Positions 36,611 to 46,489 of a stretch of 64,000 nt of DNA are shown here, piece by piece (positions within the stretch are counted from its first letter, which is position 1; each line of letters starts with the position of its first letter). Location: positions 1-64,000 of the forward strand of contig NZ_AUKC01000012.1 of NCBI RefSeq assembly GCF_000424545.1, in the 5' to 3' direction. The translations under genes and the position numbers were made by a program. Source of the stretch: Butyrivibrio sp. NC3005. Its GTDB lineage: Bacteria; Bacillota; Clostridia; Lachnospirales; Lachnospiraceae. The notes under the pieces were generated by a model. It searched no databases. It had not been told where the DNA came from and was given only the letters and a program-made list of their open reading frames with translations.

Positions 36611-38568
36611 ATGAGTGACGGTAATATATCCTCTCTTGTGTACACTGATGATAATTGTATTGGATGTAATAAATGTATTAATGCGTGCCCTGCTATGGGA
36701 GCATGTATGTCAGTGGAAGATGATGAAGGAAAAATCAGAAGAATAGAAGTTAATCCTGATTACTGTGTCTCATGTGGAGCGTGTATCGATGCCTGTAAAC
36801 ATGATGCCAGAAAATTTATGGATGATACAGAAAGATTTTTTGCCGATTTGAAAAAAGGTGAAAAATATCGCTTCTTATTGCTCCGGCATTTTTAGCCAAT
36901 TATCCAAGAGAATATAGTTCTGTTTTGGGAGGTCTTAAAAAATGTGGAATTAATAGAATAATATCTATATCATTTGGTGCAGATATTTGTACATGGGGAT
37001 ATCTTAACTATATTTTAAAGTACAATTTTATAGGTGGAATTTCGCAACCATGTCCTGCTGTTGTCAGATATATAGAAAACTATACTCCAGAGCTTATTCC
37101 AAAACTCTTCCCAGTCCAATCACCGCTTATGTGTGGCGCAATCTATGTCCGAAAAGTTCTGGGACTTCAGGATAAACTTTGCTTCATATCTCCTTGTATC
37201 GCCAAGAAACTTGAAATTGATGATCCTAACAATAAAGGACTTGTTCAATACAATGTTACCTTCAACCATTTGATGAAATATGTGAAAGAACATAATATCA
37301 CAGGACCAAGTGCTACAGATGAAATAGAATATGGTCTTGGTTCGATATATCCTACGCCTGGTGGACTAAAGGAAAATGTTCACTGGTTCCTTGGAGAAGA
37401 CGTAGCAGTTCGTCAGATAGAAGGCGAAAAGAGAATGTATGAATGGCTTCAGGCAAATAAAGATCGTATTAAAGGAGGCAAGACTCCATTTACATTCATA
37501 GATGCACTTAATTGTGAAAACGGATGCATATGTGGTACTGCAGTTGACCCTAAGATGAGCAAAACAGACGATGCTTTGTATAATCTTTTGAAAATAAAAG
37601 AACAGTCAAAGAAAAATAAAAAAGGTGATGCATGGTCGAAACCAGATACTCCTCAGAAACGTTTCGCAAACTTTAATAAGCAGTTTAAAAATCTAAAGCT
37701 TGAAGATTATCTTCGTAAGTATACTGACAGGTCATCTACAGCTTCATATAAAGAACCAACCGAAGCACAAAGAGATGAGATTTTTAATTCCATGGGCAAA
37801 ACTGCACAATGGTCTAGAACAATTGATTGTACTTGTTGTGGTTATGAGACTTGTAAAGAAATGGCAAGAGCAATATTTAACGGCTTTAATGTTAAAGAAA
37901 ATTGTATTTATTATCAGAAAGAATTGGTACAACAGGAAGTTAATAGAGCAGAAAATCTAGCTAGGGAAGTTAAAAAGAGACACGAAAAAGAAGAAGCTGA
38001 AAGAGTAAGGCTTATAGAGGCGATAGAAGGAATAAATCGAGAATTTGATGATTTGAACTCTGCTATTGACATAATGATGAAAGGCAATGACTCTAATGCT
38101 AGAGATTCAGAGAGCATAGCAGGTAAGATATCAGGAGTAACAGAGTTTACTGAAGAACTAAAAGAATCAATGGAAGCTATTAGAGGACTTATTGACCAAC
38201 TTGCTGTGGATAGCAATAAAGTCGTAAAGATTGCTAATAGCACAAATCTTCTTTCGCTTAATGCTTCAATTGAAGCTGCACGTGCAGGAGAAGCAGGAAA
38301 AGGTTTTGCTGTCGTTGCATCAGAAATAAGCGCACTTGCTGCAAACTCAAAAGAAACGGCAAGTAACAGTACTGCCAATCAGGTTAAGATAGATAGCGCA
38401 GTAGTGGATATAATCGGGAAATCTGAATTGTTGGCAGCAGGAATAAATGAAATTAATAACATGACTCAAAATCTAGTGGCTTCAACAGAAGAAATGTCTG
38501 CAAAGACAGAAAATATAAGGGAAATAATAAGAAAAGTTAAAGTGGTATTGGATGAACTTACAAGTTAA
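36611..38568 (+). pseudogene. [FeFe]-hydrogenase-like sensor fused to a chemoreceptor signalling domain, one frameshift
   Basis: Two frames together encode one protein of about 650 residues: ferredoxin-type CIGCNKC...CP and CVSCGAC...CK, an H-cluster domain ([29 protein letters not shown]), a further C-x2-C-x4-C iron-sulfur motif (CTCCGYETC), a coiled coil, and a methyl-accepting hairpin ([20 protein letters not shown]). Frame 1 stops at 36895; frame 2 resumes with [16 protein letters not shown]. The join is a run of five A at 36861-36865, one short of an in-frame six. It is either a deletion, a sequencing error or -1 slippage. The proton-relay Cys of motif L1 is Pro, as in sensory rather than catalytic hydrogenases. 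It would sense H2 or redox state and signal to CheA. Confidence 0.78.
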
Positions 38569-38674
38569 CAATCTCGCATTTTTACAAATATGAGGAATTC
38601 GCTAATTTACTAAAGTAAATTGGTACTTCCTCATATTTGTTAGGGTCATAAAATCAAAGTATTATGCATGTAAA
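38567..38674 (+). repeat. Repeat C, copy 1
   Basis: About 108 bp, nearly identical to 39021-39132. Hairpin ACAAATATGAGGAA / TTCCTCATATTTGT with inner AATTTACT / AGTAAATT. It overlaps the end of the chemoreceptor gene and could act as its terminator. Confidence 0.75.
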
Positions 38675-38880
38675 CATACTTTTTTGTTTTATATAATCTG
38701 TTCTGATGTTTGTATATTTCGTCGCAGACACGCTTTCGCTTGATTATAAACGTAATGGTTCGTAATGCGCTAAAAAACAGCGCATAAGAACCAACGTTTA
38801 TAAACAGTTCTGCTCATGAAATATTACAAACCATCAGAACTCATCTAATTAGTTCAAATAACAAAAAGGTATAAGATTTT

Positions 38881-38993
38881 GGAATAAAGTGACAAAAACC
38901 ACGCAAACTGGCCATTTAAAAAGGTTTCGCCTTGGACCAGTTTGCCGCTTGACTTTTGTTCTCACGAAACTCGCAGTAAATGCGAGTTTCTGA
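38881..38993 (-). repeat. Dispersed structured repeat B, copy 3 (reversed, tail inverted)
   Basis: Both inner hairpins match B1 in reverse orientation. The tail segment GGAA...AGTGAC, bounded by TTTTT and AAAAA, lies in the opposite orientation to B1 and B2, as if the small end segment had flipped. The copy lies between the two C repeats; nothing else is recognisable in 38675-39020. Confidence 0.72.
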
Positions 38994-39020
38994 TGATATA
39001 CGAAATGCTCCTTGACAAGT

Positions 39021-39132
39021 CAATCTCGCATTTCTACAAATATTCGGAATTCGCTAATTTACTAAAGTAAATTGCTACTTCCTCATATTTGTTAGGGTCA
39101 TAAAATCAAAGTATTATGCATGTAAACATGCA
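39021..39132 (+). repeat. Repeat C, copy 2
   Basis: Direct duplicate of 38567-38674, with a few substitutions that break one hairpin arm. The pair brackets repeat B3. Confidence 0.75.
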
Positions 39133-39223
39133 TATACTTTGACTTTTGACACCTATATCATCTATAATATCAAGGTCTTATATTTTTAAATTCTGATATT
39201 TTTTACAACTTTAGGGAGAGGAA

Positions 39224-40420
39224 ATGGGAAATAACTTATTTTTTATTACGGGAGTATTACGGATTTTTTCTGGTGCGATTTCTTTAGCATCAACATCAGC
39301 CTCATCAGTATCTAACGCTACATCAACAGCAATGTCAAGTGCTTCATCAGCTGCCTCAACAGCAATGTCAAGTGCTTCATCAGCTGCCTCAACAGCAATA
39401 TCAAGTGCTTCATCAGCTGCCTCAACAGCAATATCAAGTGCTTCATCAGTCGCTTCAACATCTATGTCAGATGCTGCTACAACAGCGACTACAACGATAT
39501 CTAATGCTTCTACAGCAGCTACTACTGAGAGCGTAAGTATAGTGGAAGAACAGGTTGCTCAGACTTTATCCAATCTATCAGGAGAGAAAGTTGATACTGG
39601 AGTTTTAAGTCAGTTTTTTAGAAATTTTCCTCAAATGGCATTTGATTGGCTAGTTCATGTATTTATAGCACTTGTATTTGTTTTTATCTTCTGGAAATTA
39701 ATTGATTTTGTTGCAAAAGGTTTTCGAAAATCAATGGAAAAAGCTAGAGTAGATGAAAGTATGATTCATTTTTTGTGTCTGCTTTTTACAGCAGGACTCA
39801 AAATGCTATTAGTATTCATCGTAGCAGCTCAGCTTGGAATCAATACTTCGAGTATTATTGCAATTCTTGGTTCAGCAGGTGTGGCTATCGGCCTTGCCGT
39901 TCAAGGAACACTTTCAAATCTTGCAGGTGGAATACTTATACTTTTGACTAAACCATTTAGGCTAGGTGATTACATTATAGAAGATACAAAAGGACATGAG
40001 GGTACAGTCCAGGAAATATCTCTTTTTACAACTAAACTGCGAACAGCAGATAATAGAATAATAATATTGCCAAATGGCGATTTGGCTAACACATCTCTTA
40101 CTAATTCGACCAAAAACAAAATAAGATTACTGCAGGTAAGCGTAGACATATCCTATGACTCTGATATCAAGATTGCAAAAAGAGTTCTAGAAAAGACTAT
40201 GGAGAACATGGACTTTACCCTTAAGGATAAAGAATGCCGCGTAGTAGTCGATAACCTTGGAGACAGCTCGATTAAACTGCTATTAAGATGTTATGTCGAG
40301 TCTGTTAATTACTTAAATGCAAGATGGGAATTAACAGAAAAGGCAAAGCTTACGCTTGACTCAGCTAATATCCAGATTCCATATCCTCAGCTGGATGTGC
40401 ATTTGCGTAAGGATGAGTGA
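39224..40420 (+). CDS. Small-conductance mechanosensitive channel (MscS family)
   Basis: 398 residues. A short hydrophobic start is followed by about 80 residues of Ser/Ala/Thr low complexity, then two hydrophobic helices and the MscS pore helix (SAGVAIGLAVQGTLSNLAGG) and the beta-domain (IIEDTKGHEGTVQEISLFTTKLRT, IILPNGDLANTSLTN). The C-terminal alpha/beta vestibule is complete. The low-complexity stretch is encoded by tandem 33-bp repeats and should face outside; it may be a flexible or O-glycosylated stalk (inference). It protects against hypo-osmotic shock. Confidence 0.9.
   Translation: MGNNLFFITGVLRIFSGAISLASTSASSVSNATSTAMSSASSAASTAMSSASSAASTAISSASSAASTAISSASSVASTSMSDAATTATTTISNASTAATTESVSIVEEQVAQTLSNLSGEKVDTGVLSQFFRNFPQMAFDWLVHVFIALVFVFIFWKLIDFVAKGFRKSMEKARVDESMIHFLCLLFTAGLKMLLVFIVAAQLGINTSSIIAILGSAGVAIGLAVQGTLSNLAGGILILLTKPFRLGDYIIEDTKGHEGTVQEISLFTTKLRTADNRIIILPNGDLANTSLTNSTKNKIRLLQVSVDISYDSDIKIAKRVLEKTMENMDFTLKDKECRVVVDNLGDSSIKLLLRCYVESVNYLNARWELTEKAKLTLDSANIQIPYPQLDVHLRKDE
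39326..39457 (+). repeat. 33-bp tandem repeat inside the MscS gene
   Basis: Four consecutive 33-bp units beginning ACAGCAATGTCAAGTGCTTC, differing at one or two bases. They encode the 11-residue unit TAMSSASSAAS. In-frame unit number changes would vary stalk length without breaking the gene. Confidence 0.9.
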
Positions 40421-40519
40421 TATAAGTGAATAAAAATAATAAGTAAACTTTAACAGAATATTGTGGATGAAAAGAGTAAGTGTGTATTCAAAAAGGTTCT
40501 TGACTTTCTAAATGGAAGC

Positions 40520-40647
40520 AAGAACCTTTTTGTGTAAGTGATTATCATAAATGAAAGCAAGCATCCTGCTTCGCAGGACAAAATTACTCTTGACGATAAA
40601 TTTTGGTCTGGTACGGTTTTTGATTTTCTTGATGAAAACAAAAACCT
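40520..40647 (+). repeat. Dispersed structured repeat A, copy 3
   Basis: Matches repeat A but its left end is diverged. A short hairpin GGTTCTTG...CAAGAACC-TTTTT (about 40495-40535) runs into it and may terminate the MscS transcript. Confidence 0.7.
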
Positions 40648-40773
40648 GTGACTTCTTGCTGAGATATAGGATAATCATCAGCAAGCATCCTGCTTTGCAG
40701 GACAAAATTACTCTTGACGATAAATTTTGGTCTAGTACGGTTTTTGATTTTCTTGATGAAAACAAAAACCTAT
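40648..40773 (+). repeat. Dispersed structured repeat A, copy 4
   Basis: Directly abuts copy 3 in the same orientation and shares its variant bases (TTACTCTTGACGATAAATTTT), so the two arose by local duplication. From 40774 to 41200 the DNA is AT-rich with no ORF; it presumably carries the promoter of the polysaccharide genes. Confidence 0.8.
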
Positions 40774-41200
40774 ACCTTTTTGTTTTTTAAAATTTTAATG
40801 ATTAATGTTGATATAAATAACATTTTTAAATGGGAATTTTTTATGAATCTAAAATTTATTATACTCTTGCAAAAACTTTTTATCAATACAAAATATCTTT
40901 AATATCGTACAAATATATTTGAATGCTTGAATTATATGGTTTTCAAGGTATGTCATTAAGCCCGATATTATGATACTATCGTGCATTTTTGTGCAATTTT
41001 TCTTGCTGATCTAAAATCTTAATCTATTTCACTACATAAATGTTGTTCTAAAAAACACTTTTTAGAACGATTTTTCTGACAAAAAGGTATAGTTTTTTGT
41101 TTTGGTTAAAAAACAAGATTATATCGAGTTTGTTCTATTAAGAATTATATTTGATGATTAGAAAAAACTTCAACTTCAAAGATTCATAAAGGATAATACT

Positions 41201-43066
41201 ATGACTGATAACATCAAGATATACATCGCATATCACAAAAAGTGTAAGGTTATCCGTGGTGACTACCTTTATCCGATACAGGTTGGCGCAGCTAACAGTT
41301 CTGAGCATTTTGAAAATATGCTAAGAGATGATGATGGCGATAACATTTCAAGAAAAAATCGTAGCTATGGAGAAATGACAGCACAGTATTGGGCATGGAA
41401 AAATGATGATGCAGATTATTATGGATTTTTTCACTATAGACGATTTTTGTCATTCTCTGATAAAAAGTATCCAGTTAGTAGATTTGAAGAAGTTGAAGAA
41501 GAGTACCTTTCTGATAAAAATATCAAGAAGCTAAATTTTACTAAGGAACACATGAGAGAAATAATAAATAGCTATGACATTATTACTTCTTTTCCGGTGA
41601 GACTTAAGAACCTGCGTTTTAGCTTCAAGAACAATTATAAGCAGTATGTAGCTGCTAAATATCAGCATCACGAAGATATTGACCTTCTTCTTGAAATAAT
41701 AAAAGAGAAAACTCCTCAGTATTATAAACAGGCACATAGGTACTTTTTTGATATACCATATGGCTACTTCTGCAATATGTTCATTATGAAAAAAGAACTG
41801 TTTCAAGAGTATTGCGAATGGGTATTCCCATTACTGGATGAATTTGAAAAAAGAAGAGATTATTCAAATTATTCAATAGATGGAGAACGGCTGTGTGGAT
41901 ACCTGGGAGAGCGACTTTTTGGAATATTCTATGAAAATAAAAAGAAAAGTCATAAGTATAAGACATTAGAGCTTCAGAGAGTATTATTTAAAAATGCTGA
42001 AGAAATAGAACATCCAGATATTAAAATAGGAAAAAATGATGTTCCAATAGTTATTGCGTCTAATGATTATTATGCTCCATATATTAGTACTTTACTTCTA
42101 TCTATTGCTGATTATACAAATATTGATAGAAACTACAAGATATTTATTTTGACACATGATATGTCAAAAGATAATAAGATAAAAATAGAAGAAACTGTAA
42201 AAAATAAAGAAAATATAGCATTAGACTACATTGATCCATGGTATCTTCTTGATGGTTACGATTTATACACAAGAGGTCATTTTAGTGTAGAGACTTATTA
42301 CAGATTGGTTCTTCCTGAATTGTTCAATACAGTAAAAAAACTAGTATATATAGATGTTGACATGATAGTTAAAGCAGATATTGCAGAACTTTATGACACG
42401 AATGTTGAAGGGTATCTGCTAGCAGCAGTTCATGATGCTGATACAGCGGGTCTTTATAACGGTTTCCAAACGGACAAAAAAGAGTATATGGATTCAAAAA
42501 TGAAAATGAAGGATCCATACCAGTATTTTCAGGCTGGTACACTAGTCATGAATCTAGAACATTTTAGAAAGACATTTACTACCAAAGAAATCCTTGATTT
42601 CTCAGCATCACAGAAGTGGCAACTGCTTGACCAAGACATATTAAATGTATTGTGTGAAGGTAAAGTGAAATTTCTAGATATGTCATGGAATGTTATGTAT
42701 GATTACGCAAGTATAAGATTAAAAGAAATAATAAGACTTGCACCAAGATGGCTTTATGACATGTATGTGGAAGCTAGAAAACATCCGAAGATTATACATT
42801 ATGCAGGTCCAGAGAAACCATGGCTTTTCCCAGAAGCGGATTTTGCAGATGAGTATTGGAAGTATGCAAAAAGAACGCCATACTACGAGACGATGCTTTA
42901 TAGAATGAGCAGTTATGCAAGTAATAAAGAGAAGGAAAATGAATACAACAGAAAAAATGAAGAGCGAAAAAGAAAACAAAACCCATTAATAAAGACTATT
43001 AGATGTTTAAGACTATATGGCATAAAACATACTGTTAATGAGATAAAACGAGAATTAGCGTATTAA
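41201..43066 (+). CDS. Two-domain glycosyltransferase (DUF4422 + GT8)
   Basis: 621 residues. The N-terminal half (about 1-260) is a DUF4422 domain, a family found with cell-surface polysaccharide genes (YGEMTAQYWAWKNDDADYYGFFHYRR). The C-terminal half (about 275-540) is a GT8 retaining glycosyltransferase with the metal-binding DxD in VYIDVDMIV and the HYAGPEKPW region that binds the acceptor side. No membrane helix. It heads a polysaccharide cluster and probably adds a hexose to a surface glycan; the sugars cannot be assigned. Confidence 0.85.
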   Translation: MTDNIKIYIAYHKKCKVIRGDYLYPIQVGAANSSEHFENMLRDDDGDNISRKNRSYGEMTAQYWAWKNDDADYYGFFHYRRFLSFSDKKYPVSRFEEVEEEYLSDKNIKKLNFTKEHMREIINSYDIITSFPVRLKNLRFSFKNNYKQYVAAKYQHHEDIDLLLEIIKEKTPQYYKQAHRYFFDIPYGYFCNMFIMKKELFQEYCEWVFPLLDEFEKRRDYSNYSIDGERLCGYLGERLFGIFYENKKKSHKYKTLELQRVLFKNAEEIEHPDIKIGKNDVPIVIASNDYYAPYISTLLLSIADYTNIDRNYKIFILTHDMSKDNKIKIEETVKNKENIALDYIDPWYLLDGYDLYTRGHFSVETYYRLVLPELFNTVKKLVYIDVDMIVKADIAELYDTNVEGYLLAAVHDADTAGLYNGFQTDKKEYMDSKMKMKDPYQYFQAGTLVMNLEHFRKTFTTKEILDFSASQKWQLLDQDILNVLCEGKVKFLDMSWNVMYDYASIRLKEIIRLAPRWLYDMYVEARKHPKIIHYAGPEKPWLFPEADFADEYWKYAKRTPYYETMLYRMSSYASNKEKENEYNRKNEERKRKQNPLIKTIRCLRLYGIKHTVNEIKRELAY

Positions 43067-43090
43067 TGTAAATTATTTGAAGAGGTGAGA

Positions 43091-44380
43091 ATGGAAAGAT
43101 TAGATTTCGATAAGTCAACAAAATATAGTTCTATAGAGGCTTCTATACATTTGTGTAGATACTTAAATGCAAAAAACTATTGTAAGGATAAAAAGGTGTT
43201 AGATGTTGCTTGCGGAGAGGGATATGGGAGTGCCTTGATAAAAAATTGGGGAGCTGCAAAAGTTATTGGTGTAGATTGTTCTGAAGAAGCTATAAAAATG
43301 GCAAAGAAATATTTTAAGCAAAATAATGTTGAATATATTATTGCAGATGCATGCAAGTTGCCTTTTGAAGATGATAGTTTTGATCTCGTTGTGTCATTCG
43401 AAACTATCGAACATGTAGATGATGATATAGCCTATTTAAAGGAAATAAAAAGAGTAGCAAAAAAAGATGCGGTTATCATAATTTCATGTCCTAATGATCC
43501 ATATTATTACAAAGATAGTGAATGTGATAATCCTTTTCATAAAAGAAAATATACTGCTTATGATTTCAAGAAAATTACCATTGAAGTATTGGGAGAGAAT
43601 GTTCATTGGTCATATGGGTATGGGCTAAATGGTTTTATGAGTTTAGATGAAAGTGAGTGCACTCATCCTGAAATGAAGGATATAGATGAATTGAAAATGT
43701 TAGATATCCTTAATTTTATAGAAAGCAAAGAATGCTATAGAGTTAAGGCAGATAGATATTTAAACAATTGGAATACAAATTATTATGTTGGTGTTTGGAA
43801 TGCTGATGTATATATGCCGCTTCCTGTCGTGTTTTTTCCAAGAGAAGTATTTATTAATCCAGAGGATCCTATTTTTGCAGATATAAATGAATGGAAAAGT
43901 GAGTATTATGAGAAACTTTCAGCTTGTAATGAGGTCTTGAAGCAAGAGGAAAATGCGTATTCTCCTAAAAAAATGGACAACAAGGCGAATCAAGAGATAC
44001 AAGAATTAAAAAAATGCAATGACGAATTAAAAAAATGCAATGACGAATTAAAAAAACGCAATGACGAATTAAAAAAACGCAATGACGAATTAAAAAAACG
44101 CAATGATGAATTAAAAAAATGCAATGATGAATTAAAAAAGGAAAAGTACCAATTATTGAAAAAATTAAACGCAGAAAAGCTAAAGACAACAAGAACAGAG
44201 AATTTGTTGGAATTAGCTGATTTTGAGAAACAACGTTTGTGGAGTAGAATAGATCTTTTCGAAAAACGTCAGTTAGAGCTAGAGGATGTATCGAAAGAGT
44301 ATGAAAGATACAAAAATAGCCATAGTTATAAAATAATGCAACCAATTCGTAGACTATATGATGTTATAAAAAGTGAGTGA
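43091..44380 (+). CDS. SAM-dependent methyltransferase with heptad-repeat coiled coil
   Basis: 430 residues from the ATG after AGAGGTGAGA. Residues about 30-150 are a class I methyltransferase (VLDVACGEGYGSALI, then IGVDCSEEAI and DLVVSFETIEHVDDD). A middle region of unknown type follows. Residues about 305-352 are six-plus perfect NDELKK[C/R] heptads, then more coiled coil and a tail RRLYDVIKSE that resembles termini of glycan chain-modifying proteins. In polysaccharide export with Wzm/Wzt, methyltransferases with coiled coils (WbdD-like) cap chains and act as length rulers; that role is plausible here. Confidence 0.8.
   Translation: MERLDFDKSTKYSSIEASIHLCRYLNAKNYCKDKKVLDVACGEGYGSALIKNWGAAKVIGVDCSEEAIKMAKKYFKQNNVEYIIADACKLPFEDDSFDLVVSFETIEHVDDDIAYLKEIKRVAKKDAVIIISCPNDPYYYKDSECDNPFHKRKYTAYDFKKITIEVLGENVHWSYGYGLNGFMSLDESECTHPEMKDIDELKMLDILNFIESKECYRVKADRYLNNWNTNYYVGVWNADVYMPLPVVFFPREVFINPEDPIFADINEWKSEYYEKLSACNEVLKQEENAYSPKKMDNKANQEIQELKKCNDELKKCNDELKKRNDELKKRNDELKKRNDELKKCNDELKKEKYQLLKKLNAEKLKTTRTENLLELADFEKQRLWSRIDLFEKRQLELEDVSKEYERYKNSHSYKIMQPIRRLYDVIKSE
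44003..44142 (+). repeat. 21-bp tandem repeat in the methyltransferase gene
   Basis: About 6.5 units of a 21-bp repeat with core AAAAAATGCAATGACGAATT, with synonymous or Cys/Arg-changing variants. Each unit encodes one heptad. Confidence 0.9.
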
Positions 44381-44386
44381 TTCATT

Positions 44387-46411
44387 ATGAATAGAGATAA
44401 GCTTCAGAAAGGCTGGTTGGTAAAGGAACTTCCATATTATACGAGTGATTTTCACAGTTTTATCGGAGTTGAAAATATTAGAGATAGAGTTTCATTTGAT
44501 AATATAGGTAAGGGCGGATGTAATCTTACGATTGCTGTTCTTTCGATGAATCGATCATATTTAACTATCAGACTAATGAATTCCATTAAGGAGAAAGTGA
44601 CGGATTTTAGAGGAGAATTTCTTATTGGCGATAATGGCTCAGATAAGTCTGAACTAAATCAAGTGAAAAAAGCTATTGCGGATATGCCTTTTTCTTGCAG
44701 AATTATTGAGTTTGGAAAAAACTATGGAGTAGCGGGAGGCAGAAACAGATTATTCAAAGAAGTGCAGACAGACTGGATACTTAGTTTAGACAATGACATC
44801 TATTTTACAAGTAATCCACTAAAAAAAATCCAGAAAGATATTAATTTTCTTGGAGTTAAGTTTCTAGTAATGCCATTAAAAGATAAAAATGATAACAATG
44901 GTGGTTTATTCGGGGCAAATATCTATGTTGAAGATAAAAATAGTCGATGTGCCGTGGGATTAGGCACGGCCCTTCTTGCTAAAGATTTAGAAATGGATAC
45001 CGAAGAAGAGCCGTTTCTATGTACTGCAGTACCAGGTACAGCAGTAGTAAATAAGCAAGCTTTTTTTGAAGTTGGTGGTTTTGATGAAGGGATGTTTGTT
45101 GGCTTCGAAGATACAGAATTTTCATTAAGAGTTTTTCAAAAGGGATATAAAGTTGGCTGTTGTGGAATGGTTTGTTTATATCATGATCACCCTAAGGCAG
45201 AAAAAAATGTAGATATAGATTATGAGAAAGAACGTTTTTCTAGGAAAAAACTGTATGAAGCAGCCACATATTTTGAAAATAAAACGGGTTTTACAGTATG
45301 GGATAATGCCGTGGCTCAATGGATAGATGAAAGAAGAAATGAGACGGGGATAGAAGAGACCAAAGATGATGTAATACTTGCCAAAACCAAGAAGAAAGTA
45401 ATGTTAGTTATAGACAGAGATAGTTGGGCTCTTGATCATGTGGCAGATGAGATAATAGCTAATTTGTCTGATAAATATACCTTTGGTAGGATATATGGCA
45501 CAGATATAGATAATGTTGCAGATGTTTTTATTCTTGCTAGAGATTATCAAATTATTCATTTTATGTGGAGGGGGCATTTGTCTAGTTATTGGGAGGATTA
45601 CCCACAAAATAGAATTAAAAATCTTGGATATACCGAGGCTGAATTTCATAAAGAGTTTATTGATGGTAAAGTGATTTCTACAGAAGTATATGATCATTTA
45701 TGTTTAGATGGAGAAGAAAAGCATATAACAGATAATTTATTCTTTAATGAAAACACATTATTAACAGATTATGCTGTTTCATCTAAGAAGATTTGGAAAA
45801 TCTATAATGAAATGCCAGATATTAGAATAAAGCCATCAGCAGTAATTCCAGATGGAGTAAATCTATCAAAATTTTATCCTAAGAATTTGGAAAGATTTGA
45901 GCATATGAATAATAGAAAAATTGTATTTGGCTGGGTAGGTAATAGTAAATGGGTAGCTGGCGATATAAAGGGTATTTCTTCTATAATCAAACCTGCTATA
46001 GAACTACTTCAGAATCAAGGATATATGGTAGAGTTATTAACTTCAGATAGGCAGAATCAGCTTATTGCACATGATGATATGGTGGATTTTTATAGTCGAA
46101 TTGATTGTTATATATGTGCTTCATCATGCGAAGGAACACCAAATCCGGTGTTGGAAGCAATGGCATGTGGTGTACCAGTTATTTCGACTGATGTAGGTAT
46201 TGTGCCAGATGTATTTGGACCACTTCAGAAACAATTTATATTATCAAATCGTAGTTTTTCTTGTCTTGCAGACAAGATTAAAGAGTTGTTAGCAGATAAA
46301 AAAGATTTTATAGAACTGTCAAAAGAAAACCTTATACAGATTAAATCTTGGGACTGGAAGGAAAAAGTAAAGGCTTTTGATGAGTGGTTTGATAGTTTTG
46401 ATAAAATTTAA
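44387..46411 (+). CDS. Bifunctional glycosyltransferase (GT2 + GT4-like)
   Basis: 674 residues. An N-terminal GT-A domain of family 2 (about 45-330) has LTIAVLSMNRSYLTIRLMNS, NYGVAGGRNRLF and DxD in ILSLDNDIYF. The C-terminal half (about 335-674) is a GT-B fold with FGWVGNSKW and the EGTPNPVLEAMACGVPVISTD nucleotide-sugar site of GT4/GT1-like enzymes. It lies 6 nt after the methyltransferase gene. Two sugars could be added in sequence by one polypeptide. Confidence 0.85.
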   Translation: MNRDKLQKGWLVKELPYYTSDFHSFIGVENIRDRVSFDNIGKGGCNLTIAVLSMNRSYLTIRLMNSIKEKVTDFRGEFLIGDNGSDKSELNQVKKAIADMPFSCRIIEFGKNYGVAGGRNRLFKEVQTDWILSLDNDIYFTSNPLKKIQKDINFLGVKFLVMPLKDKNDNNGGLFGANIYVEDKNSRCAVGLGTALLAKDLEMDTEEEPFLCTAVPGTAVVNKQAFFEVGGFDEGMFVGFEDTEFSLRVFQKGYKVGCCGMVCLYHDHPKAEKNVDIDYEKERFSRKKLYEAATYFENKTGFTVWDNAVAQWIDERRNETGIEETKDDVILAKTKKKVMLVIDRDSWALDHVADEIIANLSDKYTFGRIYGTDIDNVADVFILARDYQIIHFMWRGHLSSYWEDYPQNRIKNLGYTEAEFHKEFIDGKVISTEVYDHLCLDGEEKHITDNLFFNENTLLTDYAVSSKKIWKIYNEMPDIRIKPSAVIPDGVNLSKFYPKNLERFEHMNNRKIVFGWVGNSKWVAGDIKGISSIIKPAIELLQNQGYMVELLTSDRQNQLIAHDDMVDFYSRIDCYICASSCEGTPNPVLEAMACGVPVISTDVGIVPDVFGPLQKQFILSNRSFSCLADKIKELLADKKDFIELSKENLIQIKSWDWKEKVKAFDEWFDSFDKI

Positions 46412-46489
46412 TTTTATTTGTGCTGTTATGAGATTCTGACAGGAGAGATATAACCTGATTCTATCAGATACTTTTTTGAACGTTTTCAT

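Noticed and set aside
36611..38568. Catalytic (H2-producing) hydrogenase
   Set aside because: The proton-relay Cys of motif L1 is missing and the C-terminus is a chemoreceptor signalling domain, which points to sensing.
39326..39457. CRISPR-like array
   Set aside because: The 33-bp units are contiguous without spacers and are in frame within the MscS gene; the same holds for the 21-bp units at 44003.
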